From Chryseobacterium defluvii (GTDB lineage: Bacteria; Bacteroidota; Bacteroidia; Flavobacteriales; Weeksellaceae): a stretch of 64,000 nucleotides of DNA. Below, piece after piece: positions 38,598-47,834 of this stretch. Made by a program: the position numbers and the translations under genes. The notes under the pieces were generated by a model. That model was not told the DNA's origin. It did no database searches and saw nothing but the letters and a program-made list of their open reading frames with translations. Position 1 is the first letter of the stretch. Each line of letters begins with the position of its first letter. The stretch lies in contig NZ_RBXB01000003.1 in assembly GCF_003634775.1 (NCBI RefSeq), positions 868,001-932,000 of the forward strand, read 5' to 3'.

Positions 38598-38715
38598 TCC
38601 AAATTACAAGTTTAGCCAAAAACGTCGTAATAGTCTTTGTTAAATGTTAACGCCTTTGCAACTTAAAAACAAGCCGCTTATCATGAATCTTTGTGGACTT
38701 TGCATTTAAAGTAAA

Positions 38716-39645
38716 ATGAAAATTCTCCTTTTAGATAAAAACCATCCTCTTATCACAGAACAACTGCTGACTAAAGGCTTTGTTTTGGAAGAAGATTTTA
38801 CATCTTCTTACGATGAAATTTGCCATAGAATTGAAAGCTATGATGGCATCATCATCAGAAGCCGTATTCCTTTAGATAGAAACTTCCTTGAAAAAGGGAA
38901 AAATCTGAAATTTATTGCCAGAGTAGGAGCAGGTATGGAAAATATTGATGTGGCAGCAGCTCAACAATTGGGAATTCAACTGATCAATTCTCCGGAAGGT
39001 AACAGAGACTCTGTGGCAGAGCACGTCGTAGGAATGTTATTGATCCTTATGAACCGTCTTTTCATTGCTTCGCAGGAAGTGAAAAACGGAATCTGGAAAC
39101 GGGAAGAAAACAGGGGAGATGAGTTATTAGGAAAAACAGTAGGGCTTATCGGATATGGAAATATGGGAAAAGCTACTGCGAAGAGACTGTCCGGATTCGG
39201 ATGTAAAGTGGTTTTCCACGATATACTCCCTGGTCTTTCTGATGAATTTGCAACACAGGTTACTCTGGAAGAATTAAAAAACACAGCGGATATTGTAAGC
39301 TTACATATTCCTCTGACCACTGAAACGCACTATCTCATTGATGAAAAGTTTATTTCTGAAATGAAAAATGATTTTTATTTCATCAATACGGCAAGAGGAA
39401 AAAATGTGGAAACTAGATTTTTAGTTGAAGGGTTGAGGTCGGGGAAAATAAAAGGAGCATGCCTTGATGTTTTAGAGTATGAAAAATCCTCATTCGAACA
39501 TCTGGAGGCTGAAAACGATGATCTGAAGTTTCTTTTAGAGTCAGAAAAGACAATTGTGACCCCTCATATTGCTGGATGGACGCATCAAAGCAAGGAAAAA
39601 CTTGCTCAGGTAATTGTGGATAAAATTGTTGCCTCCTTTTGTTAA
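38716..39645 (+). CDS. D-2-hydroxyacid dehydrogenase (SerA-like)
   Basis: The 309-residue protein has the D-isomer-specific 2-hydroxyacid dehydrogenase fold. The Rossmann motif GLIGYGNMGKATAKRL (about residues 141-156) binds NAD. The catalytic Arg is in NTARGKNVE (about 224-232) and the catalytic His in PHIAGWT near residue 288. It resembles phosphoglycerate dehydrogenase but lacks the C-terminal ACT regulatory domain (normal SerA is over 400 residues). 3-Phosphoglycerate oxidation is plausible because such short forms occur in Bacteroidetes, but the substrate is not proven. It has no serC neighbour. Confidence 0.88.
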   Translation: MKILLLDKNHPLITEQLLTKGFVLEEDFTSSYDEICHRIESYDGIIIRSRIPLDRNFLEKGKNLKFIARVGAGMENIDVAAAQQLGIQLINSPEGNRDSVAEHVVGMLLILMNRLFIASQEVKNGIWKREENRGDELLGKTVGLIGYGNMGKATAKRLSGFGCKVVFHDILPGLSDEFATQVTLEELKNTADIVSLHIPLTTETHYLIDEKFISEMKNDFYFINTARGKNVETRFLVEGLRSGKIKGACLDVLEYEKSSFEHLEAENDDLKFLLESEKTIVTPHIAGWTHQSKEKLAQVIVDKIVASFC

Positions 39646-39804
39646 AGATAGCATCAACTCCCAATTGTAAATTCAATCTTATTTTTTTTACTCTTTTTGT
39701 GATCTCAGTTTTGCTTTCTTTTATGTTAAATAATTCATAATGTCCTATGAACTATTTAATAATTATTTTGAGTTTTATTAAATTGCTGCTCATTTTTTGA
39801 ACTC

Positions 39805-41064
39805 ATGAAGAAGCTTAATCTTGTATTGGTTTTAACCGCAATTATATTCCTTTTTTCCTGTAAAAATAAGTCTGAATCAAACGAATCCGTAGCCGCTGCT
39901 ACCCAACTTCCTAATTTTGGAAATGTAGAGTTGGATAAAGTATTTACGAAAACAGACAGCCAACTTTCTAATAAAGATTCCATTGTTCGTTTTATTGATA
40001 AATATTATAAAAATATCTGGGAAGGGAGTAATCTTAGCGGTGGAATACTGGTGGCGAAAGGCGATGAAATTTTGTATGAAAATTACAGAGGCTTCGGAAG
40101 AGAAGGGAATCAGATGCCAATTGGAAAAGAGACACCACTACATGTAGCTTCGGTTTCTAAAACACTAACGGCAATGGCTATGATGAAATTGGTGGAAGCG
40201 GGAAAAATAAAGTTGACTGATAACCTATCCCAGTATTTTCCGGGATTTCCATATCCTAATGTTACCGTTCAAACTCTTTTGGATCAAAGAAGCGGGCTTC
40301 CTAAATATGAATATTTTATTACTAAAATTCAGCCGGCACCTGCAGAACTTTCAAAATCTTATCTGACGAATCAGGATATTCTAAATATGATCATTAAGTA
40401 CAAACCTGAATTGGCCAGAGATACAGATACAGGTTTTATGTATTGTAATACCAACTTTGCCTTGTTGGCTTTATTAATTGAAAAAGTAACTCAGATGCCT
40501 TTTCCGCAGGCAATGAAAGAAATGGTTTTTACACCCCTAAAAATGAATGACAGTTTCGTTTTCCAGGAAAAGGATATTCCTACTGCGGCACAGTCATTTT
40601 ATTATGGAGGGAACAGGTTATATCCTTTGGATAGGCTGGACCTTATTTATGGTGATAAAAATATATACACAACTCCAAGAGATCTGTATAATTTTTCTAA
40701 AGCTATGTTCTCCGCCAACTTCCTGAAGCCTGAACTTATGGAAATGGTATTCACGCCATACAGCAATGAGAAAGCAGGAATGAATAATTACGGGTTAGGA
40801 TTCAGAATGAAAATCTTTGATAATGGTGAGAAACTAACGTATCATAATGGATGGTGGCACGGCACCAATGCTGTTTTTGCCCATTTGCTAAAATCAAAAG
40901 TGACGATTGTTGCCATCGGAAATAAATACTCCAACAGGGTGTATACGGCACTTGCCTTATCGGGGCTCTTTGAAAATTTTCCCGTACAGAAAGACAAGCT
41001 TCACAGCATTATGAATGATAACCAGGATTCTCTGAAAAGCGGACATGAAGTTTTTGGAGAATAA
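39805..41064 (+). CDS. Serine hydrolase lipoprotein (class C beta-lactamase/DD-peptidase-like)
   Basis: The 419-residue protein has a lipoprotein signal (MKKLNLVLVLTAIIFLFSC) and a beta-lactamase-family domain. The active-site SxxK is SVSK (about residue 117), the YxN element is YCNTN (about 216), and the third motif is HNGWWHG near residue 350. This combination is shared by class C beta-lactamases, DD-peptidases and esterases, so the substrate remains open. It should be anchored in the outer or inner membrane facing the periplasm. It ends 26 nt before the next lipoprotein start, with a promoter box between or overlapping. Confidence 0.88.
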   Translation: MKKLNLVLVLTAIIFLFSCKNKSESNESVAAATQLPNFGNVELDKVFTKTDSQLSNKDSIVRFIDKYYKNIWEGSNLSGGILVAKGDEILYENYRGFGREGNQMPIGKETPLHVASVSKTLTAMAMMKLVEAGKIKLTDNLSQYFPGFPYPNVTVQTLLDQRSGLPKYEYFITKIQPAPAELSKSYLTNQDILNMIIKYKPELARDTDTGFMYCNTNFALLALLIEKVTQMPFPQAMKEMVFTPLKMNDSFVFQEKDIPTAAQSFYYGGNRLYPLDRLDLIYGDKNIYTTPRDLYNFSKAMFSANFLKPELMEMVFTPYSNEKAGMNNYGLGFRMKIFDNGEKLTYHNGWWHGTNAVFAHLLKSKVTIVAIGNKYSNRVYTALALSGLFENFPVQKDKLHSIMNDNQDSLKSGHEVFGE

Positions 41065-41068
41065 TGTT

Positions 41069-41076
41069 TACTTTTG
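41069..41076 (+). promoter_or_regulatory. Candidate -7 box TACTTTTG for the Ig-like lipoprotein
   Basis: TACTTTTG matches TAnnTTTG and lies 13 nt before the ATG at 41090, directly after the stop of the serine hydrolase. It suggests separate transcription even though the genes are close. Confidence 0.45.
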
Positions 41077-41089
41077 CTCAAACATCTTC

Positions 41090-42841
41090 ATGAAAAAACT
41101 TTTTCTATTATTCATCATCGGTTTTCTTGTACAGTCATGTGCAAGGGTTGGTTCACCTGTCGGTGGTCCGAAAGATTCTCTGGCCCCCAAGTTTTTAAGC
41201 TCTAATATTGATACTACAAGAGTAAATGTTTCCAGGGATATCAAAGAATTACGCCTGGATTTTGATGAATACATCACATTGAAGGATATCAATAAAAATT
41301 TGATTATTTCCCCGCCAATTAAGAAAATTAAGAGAATTCTTCCTTCCAATATTGCAAATAAATATGTTCTGATCCAATGGGAAGACACTTTGCAAGCCAA
41401 TACGACTTATAACTTCAATTTCGGAAATTCTATTGTAGATAATAACGAGGCCAATATCCTGCGTTATTTCAATTTTGCCTTTTCTACGGGAGAAAAATTA
41501 GATGATCTTTACATCAGTGGAGAGATTAAGGATGCTCTTGCAATAAAAAAGCAGACTACCAATACAGATAACAAGCTTGTTGTAGGGTTGTACCAGGCTA
41601 AAGACACCATCAATTTTAAACAGAAACCGTATTATATTACCAAAGTTGATGATGATGGATATTATGAGCTTAATTATCTGTCGCCGGGAAAGTATAAGAT
41701 CATAGCTTTTGAAGATGAAAACGGGAACTCCATTTATGATCCCGGAAAAGAAAAAATCGGGTTTCAGAAGGAAACCATCGATTTTGAAAAATCAGTTTCA
41801 GGGTTGAATCTGAAGGTCTATCCATCTAAAAAAGCTATAAAATATCTGGAGATGAAAGAATCTCCCGGAGGAATTACAATGACTTTTGAAGGAAAACCGC
41901 AACATGTAAAAGTGGTTTCACTTAATGATAAGCTTAAAGATATTAAAGTTACCCATCGCCCGAAATCGGATACGGTAAATATCTGGTTTGATGCCGTAAA
42001 AAGTGATGTTGGGCAAACTGCAACGGAAAACTTAAAATTCGGATATAATGCAGATCAAAAGAAAGATACCCTTTATAATGCATCATTGTTTTATAAATAC
42101 AATGCAAAAAATGCAATGGATATCGTCAACAATGAAGTAGGAGTATTACCTCCGAAATCTGACTTTAAAATTACTTCCAATTATATCGTTGATAAAATAA
42201 CTACAGACAAATGGGTACTGAAAAGTGATAGTGTAACGACCCAACAGTTTACAGCCAAAATTTCCGAAACGAATCCTTATCAGATTCTTATTCAATCCGA
42301 TTTCGTTGCCGGAAAGAAATATCAGCTTACCGTTCCTAAAGAAACCGTTTCTTCCTTTTATGCTAAAAATTCCGTTTCCAAACGATTTGATTTTGAATTC
42401 GATAAGATTGAAAATTATGGAAGCTTAGCCTTTAATCTTCAAAATACACCTGAAACAAATTATTGGATTCAGTTATTGGATTCGTCAGAGAAAGTTCAGT
42501 ATCAAAAATATACAAAAGGAGAAAGCGTTAAATTCAATACCATCAAACCCGGAGAATATATCGTAAGAATTTTGGTTGACAATAATGATAATCAATATTG
42601 GGACGAATCGGATTTTGAAAACGGAACTTTTGCAGAAGATTCCCATGTATTCTATAAAATGGCCATTGTAAGGCCGTTGTGGGATTCTGTTGAGAATTGG
42701 GACTTAAAAGATACGAGAACGCTGGAAAGTCCTAAAGGAACTACGCCTTCTAATGAGACCACACCGAAAACTCAAGACAGACCAGTGCCAACCTTAAATA
42801 ATGCAAATAAAAACGGAACTCTTTTGACACCGGTGAAATAA
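41090..42841 (+). CDS. Lipoprotein with bacterial Ig-like domain
   Basis: From ATG 41090 the protein has 583 residues. A lipoprotein signal (MKKLFLLFIIGFLVQSC) is followed by ARVGSPVGGPKDSLAPKF, a sequence typical of the conserved Bacteroidetes Ig-like (SbsA-type) proteins. The N-terminal Ig-like domain (about residues 30-130) contains DFDEYITLKDINKNLIISPP and the rest is beta-rich. A proline/threonine-rich low-complexity tail ends the chain. Such proteins are likely cell-envelope structural or assembly factors. The upstream ATG at 41045 would hide the signal peptide and is unlikely. It is followed after 5 nt by the haem-binding protein. Confidence 0.86.
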   Translation: MKKLFLLFIIGFLVQSCARVGSPVGGPKDSLAPKFLSSNIDTTRVNVSRDIKELRLDFDEYITLKDINKNLIISPPIKKIKRILPSNIANKYVLIQWEDTLQANTTYNFNFGNSIVDNNEANILRYFNFAFSTGEKLDDLYISGEIKDALAIKKQTTNTDNKLVVGLYQAKDTINFKQKPYYITKVDDDGYYELNYLSPGKYKIIAFEDENGNSIYDPGKEKIGFQKETIDFEKSVSGLNLKVYPSKKAIKYLEMKESPGGITMTFEGKPQHVKVVSLNDKLKDIKVTHRPKSDTVNIWFDAVKSDVGQTATENLKFGYNADQKKDTLYNASLFYKYNAKNAMDIVNNEVGVLPPKSDFKITSNYIVDKITTDKWVLKSDSVTTQQFTAKISETNPYQILIQSDFVAGKKYQLTVPKETVSSFYAKNSVSKRFDFEFDKIENYGSLAFNLQNTPETNYWIQLLDSSEKVQYQKYTKGESVKFNTIKPGEYIVRILVDNNDNQYWDESDFENGTFAEDSHVFYKMAIVRPLWDSVENWDLKDTRTLESPKGTTPSNETTPKTQDRPVPTLNNANKNGTLLTPVK

Positions 42842-42846
42842 TTGGA

Positions 42847-43305
42847 ATGAAAAAATTCAAACAAATAGTATTCTGGAGTTTGATAGGCTTTACATTGATC
42901 CAATTTATTCCGGTAGACAGAGCAAATAAACCCGTTGATCAAAAGGTAAATTTTGTAGTCTCCCAAAAGACACCGGAAAAAATTAAGGAATTAATTAAAG
43001 GAGCTTGCTACGATTGTCATTCAGATGAAACCGTTTATCCTAAATATGCCTATATAGCACCTTTGTCATGGTCGGTGAAAAGTCATATCAATGAAGGCAG
43101 GGAACATCTTAACTTCTCTATCTGGGAAACCTACAATAAGGATTTAAAAACGAATATGCTGACCAAATCCATTCAGACTATTCAGGCTAAGACCATGCCG
43201 ATGCCCGGGTATATAGTCTACCATAAGGAAGCCAATCTATCCGAAGCAGAAAAGACATTGCTGATTAATTATTTTCAGGGTATTTTAACATCTAACATCT
43301 ATTAA
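42847..43305 (+). CDS. Haem-binding domain protein (cytochrome c-like motif)
   Basis: The 152-residue protein has an N-terminal hydrophobic segment (about residues 7-22) that probably anchors it or acts as a signal, and then one CxxCH motif, CYDCHSDETVYPKYAYIAPLSW, spread over residues 56-77. This is the pattern of the Haem_bd domain family (small periplasmic c-type cytochrome-like proteins, common in Bacteroidetes). A Met-rich stretch KTMPMPGY (about 118-125) could supply the sixth ligand. It is cotranscribed with the Ig-like lipoprotein, 5 nt upstream. Confidence 0.87.
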   Translation: MKKFKQIVFWSLIGFTLIQFIPVDRANKPVDQKVNFVVSQKTPEKIKELIKGACYDCHSDETVYPKYAYIAPLSWSVKSHINEGREHLNFSIWETYNKDLKTNMLTKSIQTIQAKTMPMPGYIVYHKEANLSEAEKTLLINYFQGILTSNIY

Positions 43306-43317
43306 TTTAAAAAAATA

Positions 43318-43390
43318 TCCCACAGATTTCACAACTTATTACAGTGTATATATTCATAAACATCTGTATTCATCTGCGAAATCTGTGGGA
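43318..43390. repeat. Intergenic palindromic repeat, copy A
   Basis: A 13-bp perfect inverted repeat, TCCCACAGATTTC (43318-43330) and GAAATCTGTGGGA (43378-43390), encloses 47 nt that themselves contain CATCTGTATTCATCTGC. It sits between convergent genes and shares its arm sequence with copies near 54161 and 59888. It may also act as a terminator. Confidence 0.7.
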
Positions 43391-43395
43391 AAAGA

Positions 43396-43911
43396 TTATA
43401 TAGTTTTCAAATACTCTTCAAAAAACCTTTTCTGAGAATCAAAAGCGATATCTTCAAGATCCAGCTCTTTCAAAGGAATCCATACGGCTTCTGAAATTTC
43501 AGAAAGTTCAAGATTCACTTCAAATTTTTCAGGAACATGGTATTCGTAAAAAAGATCAATTGTATTATAATCGATCTCTTTGTATTGATAAACATTAGGC
43601 AGGCTCATTAAGTATTGTAAGTTTGAAATATCGATATCCAGCTGCAGCTCTTCGAAAAGTTCTCTTTTGCATGTTTCCTCCGCACTCTCCTTCGGATCAA
43701 CAAACCCTCCGGCCAGATCAAGTTTGCCTTTTTTAGGGTCCCTGTTTCTTCTTGTGAGATATACTTCGTTTCCGCATCGTATTACGACCGCAACGGCTCC
43801 GGCAACATTATTATAAAGAGTAAAATTACAAATGGGACAGCTCCATTTTTTTTCGCTGTCCCAATGTAAAGATTCTTTGCCGCAACTAGGGCAATATTTC
43901 AATAATTTCAT
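43396..43911 (-). CDS. Nudix hydrolase with an N-terminal zinc ribbon
   Basis: The 171-residue protein starts with a zinc ribbon (CPSCGK at residues 8-13 and CPICNF at 30-35) followed by a Nudix domain. The Nudix box reads GGFVDPKESAEETCKRELFEEL (residues 68-89 in pieces) and keeps the essential RE and EE residues. It hydrolyses a nucleoside-diphosphate-linked substrate, which cannot be identified from sequence. It lies 42 nt downstream of xerD on the same strand. Confidence 0.9.
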   Translation of the reverse strand: MKLLKYCPSCGKESLHWDSEKKWSCPICNFTLYNNVAGAVAVVIRCGNEVYLTRRNRDPKKGKLDLAGGFVDPKESAEETCKRELFEELQLDIDISNLQYLMSLPNVYQYKEIDYNTIDLFYEYHVPEKFEVNLELSEISEAVWIPLKELDLEDIAFDSQKRFFEEYLKTI

Positions 43912-43953
43912 CTGGATATAATTATTTTTTCAAATGTCAGATGGAACTTTGTT

Positions 43954-44868
43954 TCATTGAGTAATATTAATATTTCTCGGATGATAACTTAAAATCACAT
44001 CCCGAAGTTCTTCTGTTTTCAAATGAGTATAAATTTCAGTAGTCGTTATACTCGAATGTCCCAGCATTTCCTGGATATATCGAAGATCTGCTCCATTTTG
44101 CAATAAATGGGTGGCAAATGAATGCCTGAAGGTATGTGGCGATATTTTTTTGCTTACCCCCGCTTTATCCGTAAGTTCCTTTATAATCAGAAATACGATT
44201 ACCCTGGACATGGATGTCCCTCTGCTGTTCAGAAACAAAGTGTCTTCGTATTTTTTGTTGATTTTGTTATTGGCACGTACGTCATTGATGTAACTCTTCA
44301 GTAATTCAGCGGTATAATCAGCAAGGGGAACAAATCGGGTTTTATTGCCCTTTCCGTTCACTTTGATGTAATTTTCCTGAAAATTGATATTCGAAATTTT
44401 TAATTCAATCAATTCTGAAACACGAAGTCCACATCCGTAAAGAACTTCAATGATACATTGATTTCTTTTTCCCAGATCGGAGTTTACTTCGATAGCGCTG
44501 ATAATTTTATTGATGTCAGGCAAGCTTAATGTATCCGGAAGATATAATCCTAATTTTGGGCCTTCAAGCAAAGCAGCCGGATTATCTTCACGGAACTCAT
44601 CTTCCAGTAAGAATTTGAAGAAAGCTTTTATGGAAGATATCCATCTTGCTTGTGATCTTTCACTGAATTTTTGTTTGGAGAGATTGAAAATATACTCTTG
44701 TAAATTCTCGTATCCAATACGATCCGGACCGACATTTGCCAGATCTTCTTCTGCGTATTCTTTTAATTTTTTGATGTCTCGTACATACGCGTCGAGAGTG
44801 TTTTCTGAAAAGTTTCTTTCAAATCGAAGAAAGATTTCAAAATCCTTAATTTTTTCATCCCAAGTCAT
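43954..44868 (-). CDS. xerD: Site-specific tyrosine recombinase XerD
   Basis: The 304-residue protein has the N-terminal core-binding SAM-like domain (residues 1-90) and a tyrosine recombinase catalytic domain. Catalytic residues are visible: Arg in GCGLRVSELIEL, Lys in GKGNKTRFVP, HxxR in HTFRHSFATHLL, and His/Tyr in GHSSITTTEIYTH. XerD and XerC resolve chromosome dimers at dif. Length matches XerD. The gene overlaps no neighbour; dCMP deaminase is 7 nt upstream. No dif-like site was identified here. Confidence 0.93.
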   Translation of the reverse strand: MTWDEKIKDFEIFLRFERNFSENTLDAYVRDIKKLKEYAEEDLANVGPDRIGYENLQEYIFNLSKQKFSERSQARWISSIKAFFKFLLEDEFREDNPAALLEGPKLGLYLPDTLSLPDINKIISAIEVNSDLGKRNQCIIEVLYGCGLRVSELIELKISNINFQENYIKVNGKGNKTRFVPLADYTAELLKSYINDVRANNKINKKYEDTLFLNSRGTSMSRVIVFLIIKELTDKAGVSKKISPHTFRHSFATHLLQNGADLRYIQEMLGHSSITTTEIYTHLKTEELRDVILSYHPRNINITQ

Positions 44869-44875
44869 TGTGTGC

Positions 44876-45298
44876 TTATTTTTTTAATTCATTGTCCGAA
44901 ATTTGCTCTATTTCAATATGATGGTTTCTTAAAAATGATATCCCGTCATCGTCCGAATATTCATTAATATACACTAGCCGGGTAATTCCCGCCTGTAAGA
45001 TCAGTTTGCTGCATTCCTTGCATGGGGAGAGCGTTAAATATAACGTTGCTCCTTTTGCAGATTGAGTTGAAGCTGCCAGTTTTAATATGGCATTAGCTTC
45101 AGCATGCAGTACATACCAGTGCGTTTTTCCTTCATTATCCTCACAGCAGTTTTCAAATCCTGAAGGAGTACCATTGTAACCATCTGAAATAATCATCCTA
45201 TCTTTTACGATAAGAGCCCCTACCTGCTTTCGTTTACAGTAGGAGAGTTTTGCCCATTCAAGAGCCATTTTTAGATAAGCTTTATCAAACTTATTCAT
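44876..45298 (-). CDS. Deoxycytidylate deaminase-family protein
   Basis: This 140-residue zinc enzyme has the cytidine-deaminase-fold motifs HAEANAIL (zinc His and catalytic Glu, about residues 65-72) and PCKECSKLI (zinc cysteines, about 92-100). It probably converts dCMP to dUMP for thymidylate synthesis, as is usual for ComE-like dCMP deaminases of this length. It lies 7 nt before xerD and shares the strand, so the two are probably cotranscribed. Confidence 0.9.
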   Translation of the reverse strand: MNKFDKAYLKMALEWAKLSYCKRKQVGALIVKDRMIISDGYNGTPSGFENCCEDNEGKTHWYVLHAEANAILKLAASTQSAKGATLYLTLSPCKECSKLILQAGITRLVYINEYSDDDGISFLRNHHIEIEQISDNELKK

Positions 45299-45340
45299 AC
45301 CGCAGCATTGTTTTTTTCGAAATAATTTTGTATTAAGGTT

Positions 45341-46108
45341 TTAGAAGTTCGGCTTTCTTTTTTCCATAAAAGCAGCCACTCCTTCTTTTTTATCATCTAA
45401 TTCAAAAAGCTCGCCGAAATACTGGATTTCTGTTTCAAAGCCTTTATCAGTATCTGATAAATTAACGGCATGTATTGCCTTGGATATTGCCATGGGTGAA
45501 TTGCTGGCAATACTTTTTGCTAATTCTTTTGTTTTGGTTAGTAATTCTGTAATAGGGTATACTTCATTCACCAATCCGATCTCTTTAGCTCTTTGAGCAG
45601 GAATCATTTTGGCTGAGAAGATCATTTCGTTGGCAAGCCCTTTTCCGATAAGCTTTGGTAATCTTTGAGTCCCTCCATACCCAGGAATTAATCCTAAGGT
45701 AACTTCCGGAAGTCCTAATTTAGCATTTTCCGATGCGTATCTGATGTGGCATGCCATAGCAAGCTCTAATCCTCCGCCTAATGCAAAACCGTTTACGGCT
45801 GCAATCACAGGCTTATACATATTCTCAATTTTATTAAATAGTGTATTTTGTCCATTTCTAGCCAATTCTTCAGCTTTTTCCTGTCCAAAATCACTAAATT
45901 CTTTAATATCTGCTCCGGCAACAAATGATTTCTCTCCGCTCCCAGTAATAATAATCACCCTGCATTCTGTATCAGAGTTCAATTCATCCAGTGCCAAACT
46001 TATTTCCTGAATGGTTTTTGCGTTCAATGCGTTTAAACTTTCAGGTCTGTTTATGGTAATGATAGATATTTTATCTTCCTTTTCTAATAATATATTTTGG
46101 TAACCCAT
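45341..46108 (-). CDS. Enoyl-CoA hydratase/isomerase
   Basis: From the ATG at 46108 (two residues after an alternative ATG at 46114) the protein has 255 residues. It is of the crotonase family: NRPESLNALN, SFVAGADIKEF (oxyanion-hole region), FALGGGLELAMACHIRYASENAKLGLPE (with catalytic Glu; in pieces) and PGYGGTQRLP. It hydrates trans-2-enoyl-CoA, likely in fatty acid or amino acid breakdown, but the exact substrate is not defined. No partner dehydrogenase is adjacent. It is separated from katA by a terminator hairpin. Confidence 0.9.
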   Translation of the reverse strand: MGYQNILLEKEDKISIITINRPESLNALNAKTIQEISLALDELNSDTECRVIIITGSGEKSFVAGADIKEFSDFGQEKAEELARNGQNTLFNKIENMYKPVIAAVNGFALGGGLELAMACHIRYASENAKLGLPEVTLGLIPGYGGTQRLPKLIGKGLANEMIFSAKMIPAQRAKEIGLVNEVYPITELLTKTKELAKSIASNSPMAISKAIHAVNLSDTDKGFETEIQYFGELFELDDKKEGVAAFMEKRKPNF

Positions 46109-46159
46109 TTTCAACTTTAAAATACAATCGAGTGCAAATTATAAATTTTTTACAAAAAA

Positions 46160-46188
46160 AAGGAAAAAATATTGATTTTTTTTCCTTA
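46160..46188 (-). terminator. Terminator after katA
   Basis: AAGGAAAAA (46160-46168) pairs with TTTTTCCTT (46179-46187) across an AT-rich loop. Read on the minus strand it ends in a T-run, as expected downstream of the catalase gene. Confidence 0.65.
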
Positions 46189-46213
46189 GTATGTGATTAT
46201 TTATTTGACATAA

Positions 46214-47701
46214 TTACTTAGAATGATTCATCATATTCGCATCAATATTGATATTTAGTTGCAAAGCTACTTTCATGCCAAGCTCGATATTAGCTCTGAA
46301 GAAGTGACACAACTGTCGGTTTATGATTTCATTTTTCTTTGGACCGTCGATTGCTTTCATACTTTCAACAATATTATGAACAAGATGTTCTCTGTCTTCC
46401 GCATTCATTGCTTTAGTATATAATAAACCGGGTTGGGTATAATGATCATCGTCGTTTTCATTCCTGTTATAGTGCGCTACGTGATAGCTGTCTAATTCAT
46501 ATTCGAAATCTTTATAGGATGAATCAGGCTTGATGTTATCAAAACTATTCGGATAATAATTAGGTTGATCGCCATAATCTTTAGAGTCAGCCATAAATCC
46601 GTCTCTTTGGTAATTATTAATTGAAAACGGACATCGGTTAACCTCCAGTTGATGAGCATTCACTCCAACTCTGTATCGATGGGCATCAGGATAAGAAAAC
46701 AATCTTCCTTGGAGCATTTTATCCGGAGAGAAGCTGATACCATTAATTAAATTGCTTGGTGAAAATGTGGATTGTTCTACGTGGGCAAAATAATTAACCG
46801 GAATTTCATTCAGCTCCATTTCACCCACTTCAATCAACGGGAAATCGCTCTGGAACCAAACTTTAGTAACATCAAAAGGGTTCCATCTGAATTCTTTTGC
46901 CTGTTCTTCCGTCATTACCTGGATGTACATGGTCCATTTCGGGAAATCACTATTTTCTATCGCATTGCAAAGGTCCTCTTGTGCAAAATCGGGATTTTCA
47001 CCTGCCATTTTCACCGCTTCTTCATGGGTGAAATTTTTGATTCCCTGTTTGGTTTTCAAATGAAACTTTACCCATACTCTTTCATTTTCCGCATTGATCA
47101 TAGAAAAAGTATGCGAGCCGAAACCATGCATATGTCTGTATCCGTGGGGAGTTCCTCTGTCTGACATCAGAATTAAAACCTGGTGAAGAGACTCTGGATT
47201 TAAGCTCCAGAAGTCCCACATCATGGTGGCGCTTTTTAAATTGGTTTTCGGTACTCTTTTTTGAGTATGGATGAAATCCGGGAATTTCTTGGCATCTTTA
47301 ATAAAGAAGACAGGCGTGTTGTTTCCCACCAGGTCCCAATTTCCATCTTCCGTATAGAATTTTAAAGCAAAACCTCTCGGATCTCTTGCCGTATCTGCAC
47401 TTCCTTTTTCACCGCCCACAGTTGAAAATCGGGCAAACATTCTGCAAGAATTCCCAATATTTGAAAATAGTTTTGCCTTTGTGTATTTTGTGATATCATG
47501 AGTTACAGTGAATTTTCCATAAGCACCACTGCCTTTTGCATGTACAATTCTTTCCGGGATCCTTTCTCTTACAAAATGGGCCAGATTCTCCTGAAGGATA
47601 AAATCTTGTAACAGCACTGGTCCTCTTGGTCCTACCGTCTGGGAATCCTGATGTTCATAGTAAGGAGCTCCGTTACTTGATGTTAATTTTTTAGAATCCA
47701 T
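46214..47701 (-). CDS. katA: Catalase (monofunctional haem catalase)
   Basis: This 495-residue enzyme breaks down hydrogen peroxide. It has the catalytic His in HAKGSGAYG (about residues 54-62), the Asn in [11 protein letters not shown] (about 125-135) and the proximal haem Tyr in [14 protein letters not shown] (about 334-347). Length fits the small-subunit catalase branch, and no flavodoxin-like C-terminal domain is present. It is divergent from oxyR across 133 nt that contain opposed promoters and a 13-bp palindrome, which suggests OxyR control. Confidence 0.97.
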   Translation of the reverse strand: MDSKKLTSSNGAPYYEHQDSQTVGPRGPVLLQDFILQENLAHFVRERIPERIVHAKGSGAYGKFTVTHDITKYTKAKLFSNIGNSCRMFARFSTVGGEKGSADTARDPRGFALKFYTEDGNWDLVGNNTPVFFIKDAKKFPDFIHTQKRVPKTNLKSATMMWDFWSLNPESLHQVLILMSDRGTPHGYRHMHGFGSHTFSMINAENERVWVKFHLKTKQGIKNFTHEEAVKMAGENPDFAQEDLCNAIENSDFPKWTMYIQVMTEEQAKEFRWNPFDVTKVWFQSDFPLIEVGEMELNEIPVNYFAHVEQSTFSPSNLINGISFSPDKMLQGRLFSYPDAHRYRVGVNAHQLEVNRCPFSINNYQRDGFMADSKDYGDQPNYYPNSFDNIKPDSSYKDFEYELDSYHVAHYNRNENDDDHYTQPGLLYTKAMNAEDREHLVHNIVESMKAIDGPKKNEIINRQLCHFFRANIELGMKVALQLNINIDANMMNHSK

Positions 47702-47764
47702 ATAAATGATGATTTGAATAATAATTCTTCCTTTTCAAAGGTAGTTGTTAAACATAATAAATAT

Positions 47765-47772
47765 CAAATTTA
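47765..47772 (-). promoter_or_regulatory. Promoter -7 box TAAATTTG for katA
   Basis: On the minus strand TAAATTTG (47772 to 47765) gives a leader of about 55 nt for katA. The palindrome at 47786-47798 lies just upstream of it. Confidence 0.55.
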
Positions 47773-47785
47773 CTTGAATTTTTAA

Positions 47786-47798
47786 TTGCTAATAGCAA
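47786..47798. promoter_or_regulatory. Palindrome TTGCTAATAGCAA, candidate OxyR operator
   Basis: A perfect palindrome (TTGCTA-A-TAGCAA) has the LysR-type T-N11-A layout and sits between the divergent katA and oxyR promoters. Its left half supplies the TTG -33 element of the oxyR promoter, and it lies 13 nt upstream of the katA -7 box. Confidence 0.5.
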
Positions 47799-47814
47799 AA
47801 ACGTTATATCTTTG
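47786..47814 (+). promoter_or_regulatory. Promoter of oxyR (TTG-N18-TATCTTTG)
   Basis: TTG at 47786-47788 and TATCTTTG at 47807-47814 match the Bacteroidetes promoter. The leader is about 15-20 nt to the ATG at 47835. Confidence 0.65.
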
Positions 47815-47834
47815 TAATAGATAATATTAATCAG

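Noticed and set aside
43954..44868. Integrase of a genomic island
   Set aside because: The protein length and motifs fit housekeeping XerD, the neighbours are core genes, and no attachment-site repeats or tRNA are present.
47702..47834. A tRNA or small RNA gene in the katA-oxyR gap
   Set aside because: No cloverleaf-like pairing is visible and both halves are accounted for by opposed promoters and the palindrome.
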